Origin: Rhodoferax sp.
GTDB lineage: Bacteria > Pseudomonadota > Gammaproteobacteria > Burkholderiales > Burkholderiaceae_C
Reading direction: 5' to 3'
NCBI GenBank assembly: GCA_024235935.1
Contig: JACKLL010000013.1
Span: 30,365 to 94,364, forward strand
DNA: 64,000 nucleotides
A model generated the notes under the pieces. That model was not told the origin of the DNA, did not search any database, and saw only the letters and a program-made list of their open reading frames with translations. The position numbers and the translations under genes were made by a program. Below, piece after piece: positions 27,214-35,245 of this stretch. The first letter of the stretch is position 1; every line of letters starts with the position of its first letter.

Positions 27214-28128
27214 TCACTCCAGAGTAGGTAGGGGATGGACACCGGCGCGGGCCAGCGTCGATGCAATTTCGGACAAACGCTGTACGACATCGGCGCCGGC
27301 TTCGCGCAGCATCCTTCGCTTGGCGGAAACCGCGTCCGCGGGGTCCTGGATCATGGCTGCGGCATGGCCGAAGCTGGCGCCAGGCGGATAGCGTTCCTGG
27401 AATTCCCCCGCCAGTACGGCGATCACCGGCTTGTGACCAGGATTGGCCTGAAGGTATTGCGCGACCTCGCGCTCGTTCGGCGTGCCAGGCTCTCCGAAGA
27501 TCAGCACCGCGTCGGTACCGGGGTCCTGATCGAAGCGTTTCAGATAGGCCACCATTGGCGTACATGGCACCGCGTCACCGCCCATCGAGATGGCGGTAGA
27601 TACACCGTAGCCGGCGCATTTGAGCGTGTGGCCGAGTTCCGCCGACATGCCGCCGGAGCGCGAAACGATGCCGATGCGCCCGGGCACGAAAATCCGCTCG
27701 GGCAGGTCACCGCCAATGCCGCCCAGCTTGCATTGCCGGGGCGTGATGATCCCGTTGGTATTGCAACCCACGACGACCGCATCGGCACGTTCTGCCCGCG
27801 CCCGGATGGCCACCGCATCATGCACCGGCACGTTCTCGGCCAGCACGACGATCAGGCGCAGTCCGGCATCCAGGCTCTCGTACACCGCATCGCGCACCGC
27901 CAGCGGCGGCGCATAGACCACGGCCGCCGTGGCGGCATGCGCGGCAGCCGCCGCGGCCACCGTGTGATAGACCGGCAGGCCATGCACGACGGCACCGCCT
28001 TTGCCCGGGGTGACACCGCAGACGACCTGCGTTCCCGCATCCAGCGCATAGCGCGTGTCCTGTGCGCCCTGCGCGCCGGTGAGGCCCTGCACCAGTACGC
28101 GGGTATGGCGATCGACGAGGATGCTCAT
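27214..28128 (-). CDS. Succinyl-CoA synthetase-like CoA ligase, alpha subunit
   Basis: The 304-aa protein is SucD-like: an N-terminal CoA-binding Rossmann fold (TRVLVQGLTGAQGAQDTRYA), NTNGIITPRQCKLGGI, GRIGIVSRSGGMSAELGHTL, and the phospho-histidine motif SFGHAAAM with His255. It should work with the beta subunit, whose gene overlaps by four bases. ADP-forming ligases of this group include succinyl-, malyl- and other acid-CoA ligases. Location among carboxylase and Bug genes argues for a dedicated catabolic acid rather than the TCA-cycle enzyme. The exact acid is unknown. Confidence 0.85.
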   Translation of the reverse strand: MSILVDRHTRVLVQGLTGAQGAQDTRYALDAGTQVVCGVTPGKGGAVVHGLPVYHTVAAAAAAHAATAAVVYAPPLAVRDAVYESLDAGLRLIVVLAENVPVHDAVAIRARAERADAVVVGCNTNGIITPRQCKLGGIGGDLPERIFVPGRIGIVSRSGGMSAELGHTLKCAGYGVSTAISMGGDAVPCTPMVAYLKRFDQDPGTDAVLIFGEPGTPNEREVAQYLQANPGHKPVIAVLAGEFQERYPPGASFGHAAAMIQDPADAVSAKRRMLREAGADVVQRLSEIASTLARAGVHPLPTLE

Positions 28129-29318
28129 TGGGTCAGCTCCACGATGCGCTGGACCGCCGCGTCGATCGGACTGTCGGGCGGCATGTAGTGCAGGCCCGGC
28201 AAGGTGGCAGCGATGCGCCGTGCCTCGTCTTCGCCGGGGCCGAACAGGCGCACCACGATCGGCAGACGCTGCGGGTCGATGCCGCGGGCCCGCAGCAGGT
28301 CGACGATCAGCTGCATGCGCTGATCCACCCGCACCAGTTGCAGGAAGTTGTAGCTGACCAGCAGGCCCTTGACGCACGGATTTGCCAGGATGGCGTCGAG
28401 CACGGCACCCATCTTGTCCTGCCAACCGGCCCCCGGAGTCGCATCGAGGTGGTTGGCCGGTGCTCCGCCCATGGCCAGCATGAGGTCATGCTGCAGAAGA
28501 CTGGCGCCGCCACCGCCCACCACCAGGCCGATGTTGCCGTCGAGCTCGGTATAGCGAAACACCGCACCGGGCGAACGTTCGTTGGCGTCGATCACCGCGC
28601 GCTCGCGGTCATTGGCAATTCGCCCACCGCGCTGTGCTGCCGAGCGCGCAAAGGCACGCCACGCCGGGTGGCGCGCCAGCGCGGCATCGTCCACCGCCAG
28701 CATGGCCCCCACCAGCACCAGTGTGCCGTCTGCACGAACCACCAGCGGATTGATCTCCAGCATCTGCGCGTCGGCCGCGACAAAGGCCTGCCACAGGGCG
28801 GCCGTCAAGCGGCCCAGGCCAGGCAGCCACCGGGCCTGCGCACCTGCACGTTCCCAGCCGGCAAGTGCGTCCCACGGCATCACGCCATGCACAGGGTCGA
28901 CCTCCATGACCACGATCGCTTCGGGCGTCTGCGCATGCGTCTGCTCGATGTCGACACCGCCGCGGCAACTGAGCAACATGCGTGGCGGATAGCTGTCCAG
29001 CACAAAGGACAGGTACAGCTCATGGGCGATGGCCTCACGGGCCTCGACATACACCCGGTCCACCGGCAAGCCGGCGACCGCGGTGCCCAGCATGCGCTGC
29101 GCGGCCTGTTGCGCGGCATCGGCATCATCGACCAGCGCCACCGCACCCGACTTGCCGCGCCGGCCGGCGGCCACCAGGGCCTTGACAACCGCACCGCCAC
29201 GCAGGGGCTGGGCTGCGGCATGCGCCGCTGATGGCGTGTCGCACGCCGTCCCCGGAGGTACCGGCAAGCCCTGCGCAGACAAAAATGCCTTGGTCAGGTC
29301 TTCTGTGAGGTTCAGCAC
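28125..29318 (-). CDS. Succinyl-CoA synthetase-like CoA ligase, beta subunit
   Basis: The 397-aa protein is SucC-like, with an ATP-grasp region and the family motifs LEINPLVVRADGTLVLVGAM and DGNIGLVVGGGGASLLQHDL, and a C-terminal NPCVKGLLVSYNFLQLVRV. It begins with GTG; no in-frame ATG lies close upstream. Its stop overlaps the alpha start (ATGA). The sequence is more divergent than housekeeping SucC, especially in the N-terminal third, consistent with a different acid substrate. That last point is inference. Confidence 0.82.
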   Translation of the reverse strand: MLNLTEDLTKAFLSAQGLPVPPGTACDTPSAAHAAAQPLRGGAVVKALVAAGRRGKSGAVALVDDADAAQQAAQRMLGTAVAGLPVDRVYVEAREAIAHELYLSFVLDSYPPRMLLSCRGGVDIEQTHAQTPEAIVVMEVDPVHGVMPWDALAGWERAGAQARWLPGLGRLTAALWQAFVAADAQMLEINPLVVRADGTLVLVGAMLAVDDAALARHPAWRAFARSAAQRGGRIANDRERAVIDANERSPGAVFRYTELDGNIGLVVGGGGASLLQHDLMLAMGGAPANHLDATPGAGWQDKMGAVLDAILANPCVKGLLVSYNFLQLVRVDQRMQLIVDLLRARGIDPQRLPIVVRLFGPGEDEARRIAATLPGLHYMPPDSPIDAAVQRIVELTQ

Positions 29319-29363
29319 CGGCCGTCCCTCAGCCCCGGCCCCGCAGGCCTGTGCAACGCCGAC

Positions 29364-30347
29364 TCATTTGCCGGCTCCCAGACCCAGCGATGCCGCAAGG
29401 GTTTGCGCCGCTGTCCACTCCGACTCCAGGTAGCGATGGGACTGCACGTAACCGCGAAAGATGGGCTTGTTGCCGGAAGCCTCGACCATGGCGATCCAGT
29501 CCTTGTCCTGCGACACCTTGCGCAGCGCGTCCTCCCAGAACTTGACCTGCTCGGCATTCGCATGGGGCGGCAGCATCACGCCGTTGTAGCTGACATAGTC
29601 GGCCGGGACCCCCTGCTCACGCCAGGTCTTCACATGGGCCAGCGCGCCACTGCCATGCTCCTGTGCGGCACTGGCGAGGATGCGCAGCTTGCCCGCCAGC
29701 ACCTGCGGCATGATGGTCGGTGCGGTCGCTGACACCACGTCGACATGCCCACCCAGCAGCGCCGTGACCGACTCTCCGGACGAGCGGAATGGCGCGATCG
29801 TCAGTCGATCGACAGCGACCCCGGCCGCCTGCAACGGCTTGGCAATGGCCATATGCGTGTTCTGGCCGAGGGCGGGCGCTACCGCGATGCGTAGCCGGGT
29901 CGGGTCGGCCTTGAGGGCAGCCACCAGGTCGGTGCCTGATTGCAGCGGCGAGTCGGCCCGCACCGCCACCAGCGAGGTTTCCTCGACCATCATGGCCACC
30001 GGTACGAACTCGCGGGGATCGACCTTGATCAGGCCGGTCACGGCGCCGGCAATGGCACCGGTATGGAAGGTGCTCAGGTAGTGCCCGTTGCCCGCCATGC
30101 CCTTCACGAACTGCATGGCGATCGATCCGCCGGCACCGACCTTGTTTTCTGCGAGCAGGGTCTGTCCATTGACAAGATCCAGTTTCTCCAGCGTATTGCG
30201 GATCCCGCGCGCGTACTGGTCCACGGTGCCGCCAGGGGCCACACCGATGATGTAGTTGACGCGTTCGGTCGGCTTCCATTGCGCGTGGGCAAGCCCTGCC
30301 GCCAGGAACAGGCTAGTCGCCAGCACGGCTGACATTCGGAATCTCAT
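29364..30347 (-). CDS. Second Bug/TctC-family periplasmic solute receptor
   Basis: The 327-aa protein has a signal peptide (MRFRMSAVLATSLFLAAGLA then HAQW) and Bug features: VNYIIGVAPGGTVDQYARGI, a ligand-pocket region near AGAGGSIAMQFVKG, and GESVTALLGGHVDVVSAT, closely parallel to the segment ESMTNLLGGHIDVVSASA of the other receptor in this module. The two are recognisable paralogues but clearly diverged. Its start overlaps the stop of the biotin carboxylase gene by four bases. No membrane transport genes accompany it. Confidence 0.88.
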   Translation of the reverse strand: MRFRMSAVLATSLFLAAGLAHAQWKPTERVNYIIGVAPGGTVDQYARGIRNTLEKLDLVNGQTLLAENKVGAGGSIAMQFVKGMAGNGHYLSTFHTGAIAGAVTGLIKVDPREFVPVAMMVEETSLVAVRADSPLQSGTDLVAALKADPTRLRIAVAPALGQNTHMAIAKPLQAAGVAVDRLTIAPFRSSGESVTALLGGHVDVVSATAPTIMPQVLAGKLRILASAAQEHGSGALAHVKTWREQGVPADYVSYNGVMLPPHANAEQVKFWEDALRKVSQDKDWIAMVEASGNKPIFRGYVQSHRYLESEWTAAQTLAASLGLGAGK

Positions 30348-31828
30348 GGTGTCTCCTTCGAGGTGGTAAGTGTCTTGTTCGCCTGCGCGGCCATGCGTGC
30401 CTTGCGTTCAGCCTGGCGCGCCGGCATGAATACCTGTTCGACCCAGCGTGTGGTCACCCGGCCCGCCTGGAAGTCGGCATGGCCCAGTACGTCACGATGG
30501 AAGGCGGCAGTTGTGGGCGGCCCATCGACATGCAGGTCGGACAGCGCCTGGCGCATCTTGTCGATGGCTTGCGCACGCGTGGGCGCATGCACGATCAGTT
30601 TGGCCAGCAGCGAGTCGTAGTGCGGCGTGATGGTGGTCCCGCTGGTACAGTGGGAGTCGCAGCGCACACCGTCGCCTTCGGGGGCCTTCCACTCCCGGAC
30701 GAGGCCGGGGCGCGGCAGGAAGTTCCGGTCCGGATCCTCCGCATTGATGCGGCATTCGATGGCATGGCCCTGCAGCGCGAGATCCGACTGCTGGAGCACC
30801 AGCGGCGCACCGCCGGCAATGCGGATCTGCTCGGCCACCAGATCGATTCCGGTGACCATCTCCGTCACCGGGTGCTCCACCTGGATGCGGGTGTTCATTT
30901 CCAGAAAGTAGAAATTCCCGTCGGTATCGTCGAGCACGAACTCGACAGTGCCGGCACTGAAGTAGCCGACGCTGCGCGCCAGTGCCACCGCGCAAGCACC
31001 CATGCGCGCGCGGGTATCGGCATCGAGTGCCGGTGACGGCGACTCCTCGATCAGTTTCTGGTGGCGCCGCTGGGTCGAGCATTCGCGCTCACCCAGGTGG
31101 ATCACATGCCCATGGCGATCTCCGAGCAGCTGCACTTCGATGTGACGCGCATGTTCGACCAGCTTTTCGACATACAGGGTACCGTCACCGAAGGCGGCCG
31201 TGGCTTCGGCGCGGGCACTGGCGAATGCGCTGTGCATTTCTTCGGGCGTGCGAACGATGCGCATACCGCGGCCGCCGCCACCTGCCGCGGCCTTGACCAG
31301 TACCGGGAATCCGATCCGGGTGGCATGTGCCAGTGCAAGCTCGGCATCCGGCAAGGCACCCGTGCCCGGTATCCGGGGCACCCCTGCGGCGGCAGCAAGA
31401 CCGGTGGCGGATATCTTGTCTCCCATGGCCGCAATGGCCTGCGGGCTCGGGCCGATGAACACCAGACCGGCCGCCTCGCAGTCCTGCGCGAATGCGGCAC
31501 GTTCCGACAGGAAGCCATAGCCCGGATGCACGGCATCACATCCGCTGGCCAGCGCTGCCGCGATCAGCCGATCGGACAACAGATAGCTCTGGGCCGCCGG
31601 CGCCGGGCCGATCGGCACATGCTGATCGGCGAGGCGGGCAGCGAGGCTGTCCACATCGGCTTCCGAAACCGCGGCCACCGCCTCGATTCCCAGTTGCCGA
31701 CAGGCCCGGACGATGCGGACGGCAATCTCGCCGCGATTGGCCACCAGCACACGCCGGATGGGTCGTTGGCCCACAACACGGGAATCCAGCCCTGCGGCAT
31801 CGGCATCGACAGCAATCGGCTGGATCAT
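30344..31828 (-). CDS. Biotin carboxylase subunit of an acyl-CoA carboxylase
   Basis: The 494-aa protein is AccC-like: RRVLVANRGEIAVRIVRACR at the start, the ATP-grasp loop KAAAGGGGRGMRIV, LGERECSTQRRHQKLIEESP, and FLEMNTRIQVEHPVTEMVTG. It carboxylates biotin using ATP and bicarbonate. There is no fused biotin domain, so it must use the separate carrier encoded divergently at 32012. I chose ATG 31828. The frame is open to 31975, but that extension would cross the promoter and the operator at 31946-31957. It is the first gene of the reverse operon. Confidence 0.92.
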   Translation of the reverse strand: MIQPIAVDADAAGLDSRVVGQRPIRRVLVANRGEIAVRIVRACRQLGIEAVAAVSEADVDSLAARLADQHVPIGPAPAAQSYLLSDRLIAAALASGCDAVHPGYGFLSERAAFAQDCEAAGLVFIGPSPQAIAAMGDKISATGLAAAAGVPRIPGTGALPDAELALAHATRIGFPVLVKAAAGGGGRGMRIVRTPEEMHSAFASARAEATAAFGDGTLYVEKLVEHARHIEVQLLGDRHGHVIHLGERECSTQRRHQKLIEESPSPALDADTRARMGACAVALARSVGYFSAGTVEFVLDDTDGNFYFLEMNTRIQVEHPVTEMVTGIDLVAEQIRIAGGAPLVLQQSDLALQGHAIECRINAEDPDRNFLPRPGLVREWKAPEGDGVRCDSHCTSGTTITPHYDSLLAKLIVHAPTRAQAIDKMRQALSDLHVDGPPTTAAFHRDVLGHADFQAGRVTTRWVEQVFMPARQAERKARMAAQANKTLTTSKETP

Positions 31829-31925
31829 AAAGGTGTGTCCCCAAGTAGTGAAAACCTTTGGCGCAAGCCATGCAGAGGCCTCCGTATAAGTCGCAGATGA
31901 CTCGCCTCCCCTCTGTTGCATCCAG

Positions 31926-31953
31926 TTTATATGGATCACATTAAGATTGTCAA
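31926..31953 (-). promoter_or_regulatory. Sigma-70-type promoter for the biotin carboxylase operon
   Basis: On the reverse strand a perfect TTGACA (31953-31948) is followed after 16 bases by TATAAA (31931-31926), about 100 bases before the biotin carboxylase start. The -35 lies inside the ATTGTCAACAAT palindrome, so a bound GntR protein would block it. Confidence 0.72.
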
Positions 31954-31969
31954 CAATAAGAATGTGATC
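31934..31969. repeat. Inverted repeat GATCACATT / AATGTGATC flanking the operator
   Basis: Nine-base arms at 31934-31942 and 31961-31969 are exact reverse complements separated by 18 bases, with the GntR-type palindrome in the centre. TGTGATC-type arms also resemble half of a CRP site (TGTGA-N6-TCACA), but here orientation and spacing differ. Its role is unknown. Confidence 0.6.
31946..31957. promoter_or_regulatory. Operator for the GntR/FCD regulator
   Basis: ATTGTCAACAAT is an inverted repeat (ATTGT / ACAAT) of the form bound by many FCD-type GntR proteins such as VanR. It sits on the overlapping -35 boxes of two divergent promoters. A near-identical element is found upstream of the gntR gene at 34711-34722, which links the regulator to this module. 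Confidence 0.7.
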
Positions 31970-31975
31970 TAACAT
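31947..31975 (+). promoter_or_regulatory. Sigma-70-type promoter for the biotin carrier / acyl-CoA synthetase genes
   Basis: TTGTCA (31947-31952), a 17-base spacer and TAACAT (31970-31975) form a plausible forward promoter, 37 bases before the carrier ATG. It overlaps the operator palindrome. Confidence 0.6.
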
Positions 31976-32011
31976 CCGAAAAATCCCTGCAACCCTTTAC
32001 TGGAGCACCCC

Positions 32012-32230
32012 ATGCCTGAAATCGCCCTCCCATCCGACGTCACTGGCACTGTCTGGAAAGTCGAGGTTGCCGTCGGCGATTCCGTCTCCGAGGACCAGAC
32101 GCTGCTCATCCTCGAGAGCATGAAGATGGAGATACCGCTTGCGGCACCTCGTGCCGGCACCGTGGTCCGATTGCTGGTGCGCGAGGGTGAGGCCGTCACC
32201 GAAGGCCAGGACCTCGTGGTGCTGGCGTGA
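32012..32230 (+). CDS. Stand-alone biotin carboxyl carrier protein
   Basis: The 72-aa protein is a single biotinyl/lipoyl domain with the biotinylation motif LESMKME (Lys38) in the canonical position and the matching second half AAPRAGTVVRLLVREGEAV. It is far smaller than AccB (about 150 aa) and lacks its N-terminal region. With the separate biotin carboxylase and carboxyltransferase it completes a three-protein carboxylase. Its stop overlaps the start of the acyl-CoA synthetase gene by four bases. Confidence 0.92.
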   Translation: MPEIALPSDVTGTVWKVEVAVGDSVSEDQTLLILESMKMEIPLAAPRAGTVVRLLVREGEAVTEGQDLVVLA

Positions 32231-33891
32231 ACACCGCACCGAACGTCACGCAAGTCCGCGCGTCCGGCGATGGCCGTCCCGCGCGCCCCCCGGACGATTC
32301 GGTCATCGCAGGCGGACTGATCAGCTGGGCGGCGGCGCAACACGGCGAGCGGCCTTCGCTGATCCTCGGCTCGCAGACCCTGAGCCACATCGACGTCGAG
32401 GTCCGCAGCAATCGGATGGCGCAGGCGCTGATCACGCTTGGACTTCGACCCGGCGAACGCATCGCTGTCCTGCTGGAGAACTCGCTGGAAAGCGTGGACA
32501 GCGTATTCGGCGCGGAGAAGGCGGCCCTGACCTTCGTTGCATTGAACGCGCGCCATACGCTGGCCGAACACCTCGACATCCTCGAGGACGCGCAGGCCAG
32601 CGCGGTGTTGCTGGGCCCGCAGTTCGCGCCGCTGGCCGCCGCGCTGTCGCAGGCGCGCGGCGCACGGCTGCCCGAGTTGCGCCTGCTACTCAGCCAGGGC
32701 TTTGTGTCGACCGCGTGCGTGGACATCGGTGCCGCCTGCGCTACCGCAGCCCCAACGCCACCGCGCCTTGAAGTCCGCCGCGCGCAGGTGATGCGTATCG
32801 CGTACACCTCCGGCACCACCGGAAAGCCCAAGGGCGTCTCCTACACGGTGGAGCGCTGGATGGACCGACTGCACAACCACTTCCTGGCGATGGAGTACGG
32901 CCTCGGTGTCGACGATGCCATGCTGCATGTGGGTCCGCTGACACACGCCGCCGGCGTCTACCTGTTTCCCTGCTTTCTGCGCGGTGCACGCAACATCGTG
33001 CAGAACCGTTTCGACCCGCCGGCCCTGCTGACTGCCATCGCCCGGCACCGGATCACCCACCTGATGCTGGTGCCGACCATGATGGGGCGGCTGGTCGACG
33101 CCATCGAAAGCGGCGCTCCGTGCGATCTGTCTTCGCTGCGCCGCATCCACTACGGGACCGCGCCTACACCGGTGTCCTTGATCCGGCGCGCACAAGCCGT
33201 CTTTGGTCCGATCCTGCGCCAGCAATACGGAATGACCGAGGCCGTACAGCCCCTGACCGTGCTGTACCCGCATGAACACGTCGGCGACAGTCCCGATGGG
33301 GCCGACGACCCCATCGGCTCCTGCGGCAGGCCCACCTGCAACGTGCAGATCGTGCTGCGCGACAAGAATGGCCAACCTGTCGCGCAGGGCGAGGTGGGCG
33401 AGATCACGATTGCCCACCTGGGCATCGGCAAGGTCGAACTGTGGCGCAGACCACAGGCGATGGCCGAGGTCGTGCGTGATGGCTGGTTCTACACCGGCGA
33501 CCTCGCGCGATTCGATGCACAGGGCTACCTGCATATCGTCGGTCGCAACAAGGAGATGATCATCAGCGGCGGGTTCAACGTCTATGCGCGGGAGGTCGAG
33601 GACGCGCTGGCCAGCCACCCTGCCGTGCTCGAAGCTGCGGTGCTGGGACTGCCTGACCCCGAATGGGGAGAGATCGTCGCGGCAGCCGTGGTGCTGCGCA
33701 GTGGCAACGCCGTCACGCAGGATGGGCTGATCGCCCACTGCCAGACACGGATCGCCGGCTACAAAAAGCCCCGCAGACTCGCCATCCTGCAGGAACTGCC
33801 ACGCAACCATGCCGGCAAGGTGGTGAAGGGCGACCTGCGCGCGCTGTTCGACGGCGCATCGCACGCAGAGGCGGACCGCAGCAGCGCCTGA
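32227..33891 (+). CDS. AMP-forming acyl-CoA synthetase
   Basis: The 554-aa protein is of the adenylate-forming superfamily. The P-loop is AYTSGTTGKPKGV at about residue 195, followed by YGMTEAVQPLT (A5), GWFYTGDLARFDAQGYLHIV (A7) and GRNKEMIISGGFNVYAREVE (A8). The C-terminal catalytic lysine lies in NHAGKVVKGDLR. It would activate a carboxylic acid to its CoA thioester. With the carboxylase and the second CoA-ligase pair it forms a catabolic module. Chain length and substrate are not evident. Confidence 0.9.
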   Translation: MNTAPNVTQVRASGDGRPARPPDDSVIAGGLISWAAAQHGERPSLILGSQTLSHIDVEVRSNRMAQALITLGLRPGERIAVLLENSLESVDSVFGAEKAALTFVALNARHTLAEHLDILEDAQASAVLLGPQFAPLAAALSQARGARLPELRLLLSQGFVSTACVDIGAACATAAPTPPRLEVRRAQVMRIAYTSGTTGKPKGVSYTVERWMDRLHNHFLAMEYGLGVDDAMLHVGPLTHAAGVYLFPCFLRGARNIVQNRFDPPALLTAIARHRITHLMLVPTMMGRLVDAIESGAPCDLSSLRRIHYGTAPTPVSLIRRAQAVFGPILRQQYGMTEAVQPLTVLYPHEHVGDSPDGADDPIGSCGRPTCNVQIVLRDKNGQPVAQGEVGEITIAHLGIGKVELWRRPQAMAEVVRDGWFYTGDLARFDAQGYLHIVGRNKEMIISGGFNVYAREVEDALASHPAVLEAAVLGLPDPEWGEIVAAAVVLRSGNAVTQDGLIAHCQTRIAGYKKPRRLAILQELPRNHAGKVVKGDLRALFDGASHAEADRSSA

Positions 33892-33918
33892 CCCGGGCCC
33901 GTGCCACAGCCACCGCAG

Positions 33919-33951
33919 CCCGCCAAGCCACAGTCTCAGGCGGTTGGCGGG
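33919..33951. terminator. Possible terminator between convergent genes
   Basis: CCCGCCAA (33919-33926) and TTGGCGGG (33944-33951) are exact reverse complements with a 17-base loop, straddling the end of the gntR gene just after the acyl-CoA synthetase stop. There is no T-run, so this is a weak call. Confidence 0.35.
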
Positions 33952-34676
33952 TCGTCCTGCAACAGCCGCACCGCCTCCGCACCCGATTCCTGGGTGCGCT
34001 GGTGGCTCAAGGCAATCAGCCGCTCGGTGTCGCCTTGCTCAAGCGCCAGCAGCGACTGCTGCCACAAGCCCACGGACCGCTGGCGCCGTTCGACGGATGC
34101 CAGTCCCAGCTTGCTGTAGCGCAAGGTCTGCAGCGACAAGCCGCTGATCATGCGCTGCAATCGATCATTGCCGGAGAATCGCGCCGAGATCACGATCAGC
34201 CGATACGTCATCTCCGCATAGGCATTGCCACCGCCGGCAAGGTCCGCCAATGCGCCCAGTCGACGCACGCCTTCGCGCATGACCGCCAGCAACTCCTTCG
34301 GTCGTTGCGCCGCGATCTTGCGCACCACGATCTCGAACAGGCCGGCACGAATCTCGAACAGGTCGTGCAACTCGCGCGCCGAGAGCTGCGTCACCACCGC
34401 GCCCCTCCGCGCCAGCACCCGGACCAGGCCCTCACGCTCGAGAATGCGAATGGCCTCGCGTACCGGCCCCCGGCTGACCTTGAACTCGTCCGCCAGCTCC
34501 TGCTCGCCAATGCGCTCGCCGGGCTGCAATTGGCCTGCGATCACCCGATCGCCCACCTTGGTTGCAATCTGTTCGGGTACGGTCAGCGTAGGATCGGAAG
34601 CGTCGCCGAACAGGCGAAACTCGACCGAACGCTCCCAGCGCTCGAAAATTTGCTCGTCGGTCTCGGGCTCTGTCAT
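33936..34676 (-). CDS. GntR-family (FCD) transcriptional regulator
   Basis: The 246-aa protein has a winged helix-turn-helix (GERIGEQELADEFKVSRGPV then REAIRILEREGLV) and a C-terminal FCD-type helical ligand domain (LHDLFEIRAGLFEIVVRKIA). I use ATG 34676 rather than an in-frame TTG 12 bases upstream. The likely operator ATTGTCNACAAY occurs 35 bases upstream of its own start and at the divergent promoters near 31950. It is therefore probably an autoregulated repressor released by the module's substrate or its CoA ester, which is inference. Confidence 0.88.
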   Translation of the reverse strand: MTEPETDEQIFERWERSVEFRLFGDASDPTLTVPEQIATKVGDRVIAGQLQPGERIGEQELADEFKVSRGPVREAIRILEREGLVRVLARRGAVVTQLSARELHDLFEIRAGLFEIVVRKIAAQRPKELLAVMREGVRRLGALADLAGGGNAYAEMTYRLIVISARFSGNDRLQRMISGLSLQTLRYSKLGLASVERRQRSVGLWQQSLLALEQGDTERLIALSHQRTQESGAEAVRLLQDDPPTA

Positions 34677-34710
34677 GGGCAGATTCAATGATGCGAAGGT
34701 TTGCGTTCTG

Positions 34711-34722
34711 ATTGTCTACAAC
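34711..34722. promoter_or_regulatory. Second GntR/FCD operator, upstream of gntR
   Basis: ATTGTCTACAAC matches the element at 31946-31957 at 10 of 12 positions and keeps the ATTGT / ACAA(T/C) inverted repeat. Its place just upstream of the regulator gene suggests autoregulation. Confidence 0.65.
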
Positions 34723-34802
34723 GCGCCCAAGTGTACGGCGACACTGACCGCAACGATGGCCCCCATCCGTTTTTCTCCCCGCTGAGAATGCAGACCTTCC
34801 GG

Positions 34803-35123
34803 TCAAGGGCTGCGTGCGTTGAGCCGGAATTCAGCCTGCTCGGACATGGTCGTCGATAGCTGCGCGAGGATATCCACCACCTTTCCTATCGCTGGCGTGG
34901 TCCGGCTCTCCGGCGGCGAAGCAATCACCAGCAGTGGATACAGATGGATGTCGGCGACGTGGAAGGCGTCAAGCCGGCCGGCCCTGACGTCGACCGCATA
35001 CGGCGACTGGATGCCGCGCGCGCCGGGTGCGGTCACCATCACGCCCTCGGGCGTCCGCGCATCGAACCGGCTGCTTCCCCACAACCGTGGCCGCGAAAGT
35101 CCTGCATTTTTGATTTTCATCAA
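34803..35123 (-). pseudogene. C-terminal remnant of a LysR-type regulator
   Basis: A 106-aa frame ends with a sequence typical of the last 70 residues of LysR effector domains: YAVDVRAGRLDAFHVADIHL, then PLLVIASPPESRTTPAIGKV and a terminal helix. No helix-turn-helix exists in any frame upstream, where the TauD gene's own control region begins. I read it as a truncated regulator that once controlled the divergent TauD/ABC genes. A LysR-like inverted repeat remains at 35167-35184. It could instead be an unrelated short protein. Confidence 0.5.
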
Positions 35124-35166
35124 GGGTTAACCCGGATGGATCGGATAGTCGTGCGATGCGAAACTG

Positions 35167-35184
35167 ACTTACGTGGAAGTAAGT
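35167..35184. promoter_or_regulatory. LysR-box-like inverted repeat upstream of the TauD gene
   Basis: ACTTAC (35167-35172) and GTAAGT (35179-35184) are exact reverse complements six bases apart, containing the T-N11-A pattern of LysR boxes. It lies 62 bases before the dioxygenase ATG, beside the LysR remnant. Confidence 0.45.
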
Positions 35185-35245
35185 AATTGTCATTGTTTCG
35201 CCATTGACCGGCCCCCCGGCCAAAGCCTGTCGAGGATTTTTCCCC

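Noticed and set aside
31829..31975. Longer biotin carboxylase starting at 31975
   Set aside because: It would place coding sequence over two promoters and the GntR operator; the added residues are not family-like.
32012..32230. Lipoyl domain of a dehydrogenase complex
   Set aside because: The ESMKME context is the biotin type, and the neighbours are carboxylase subunits.
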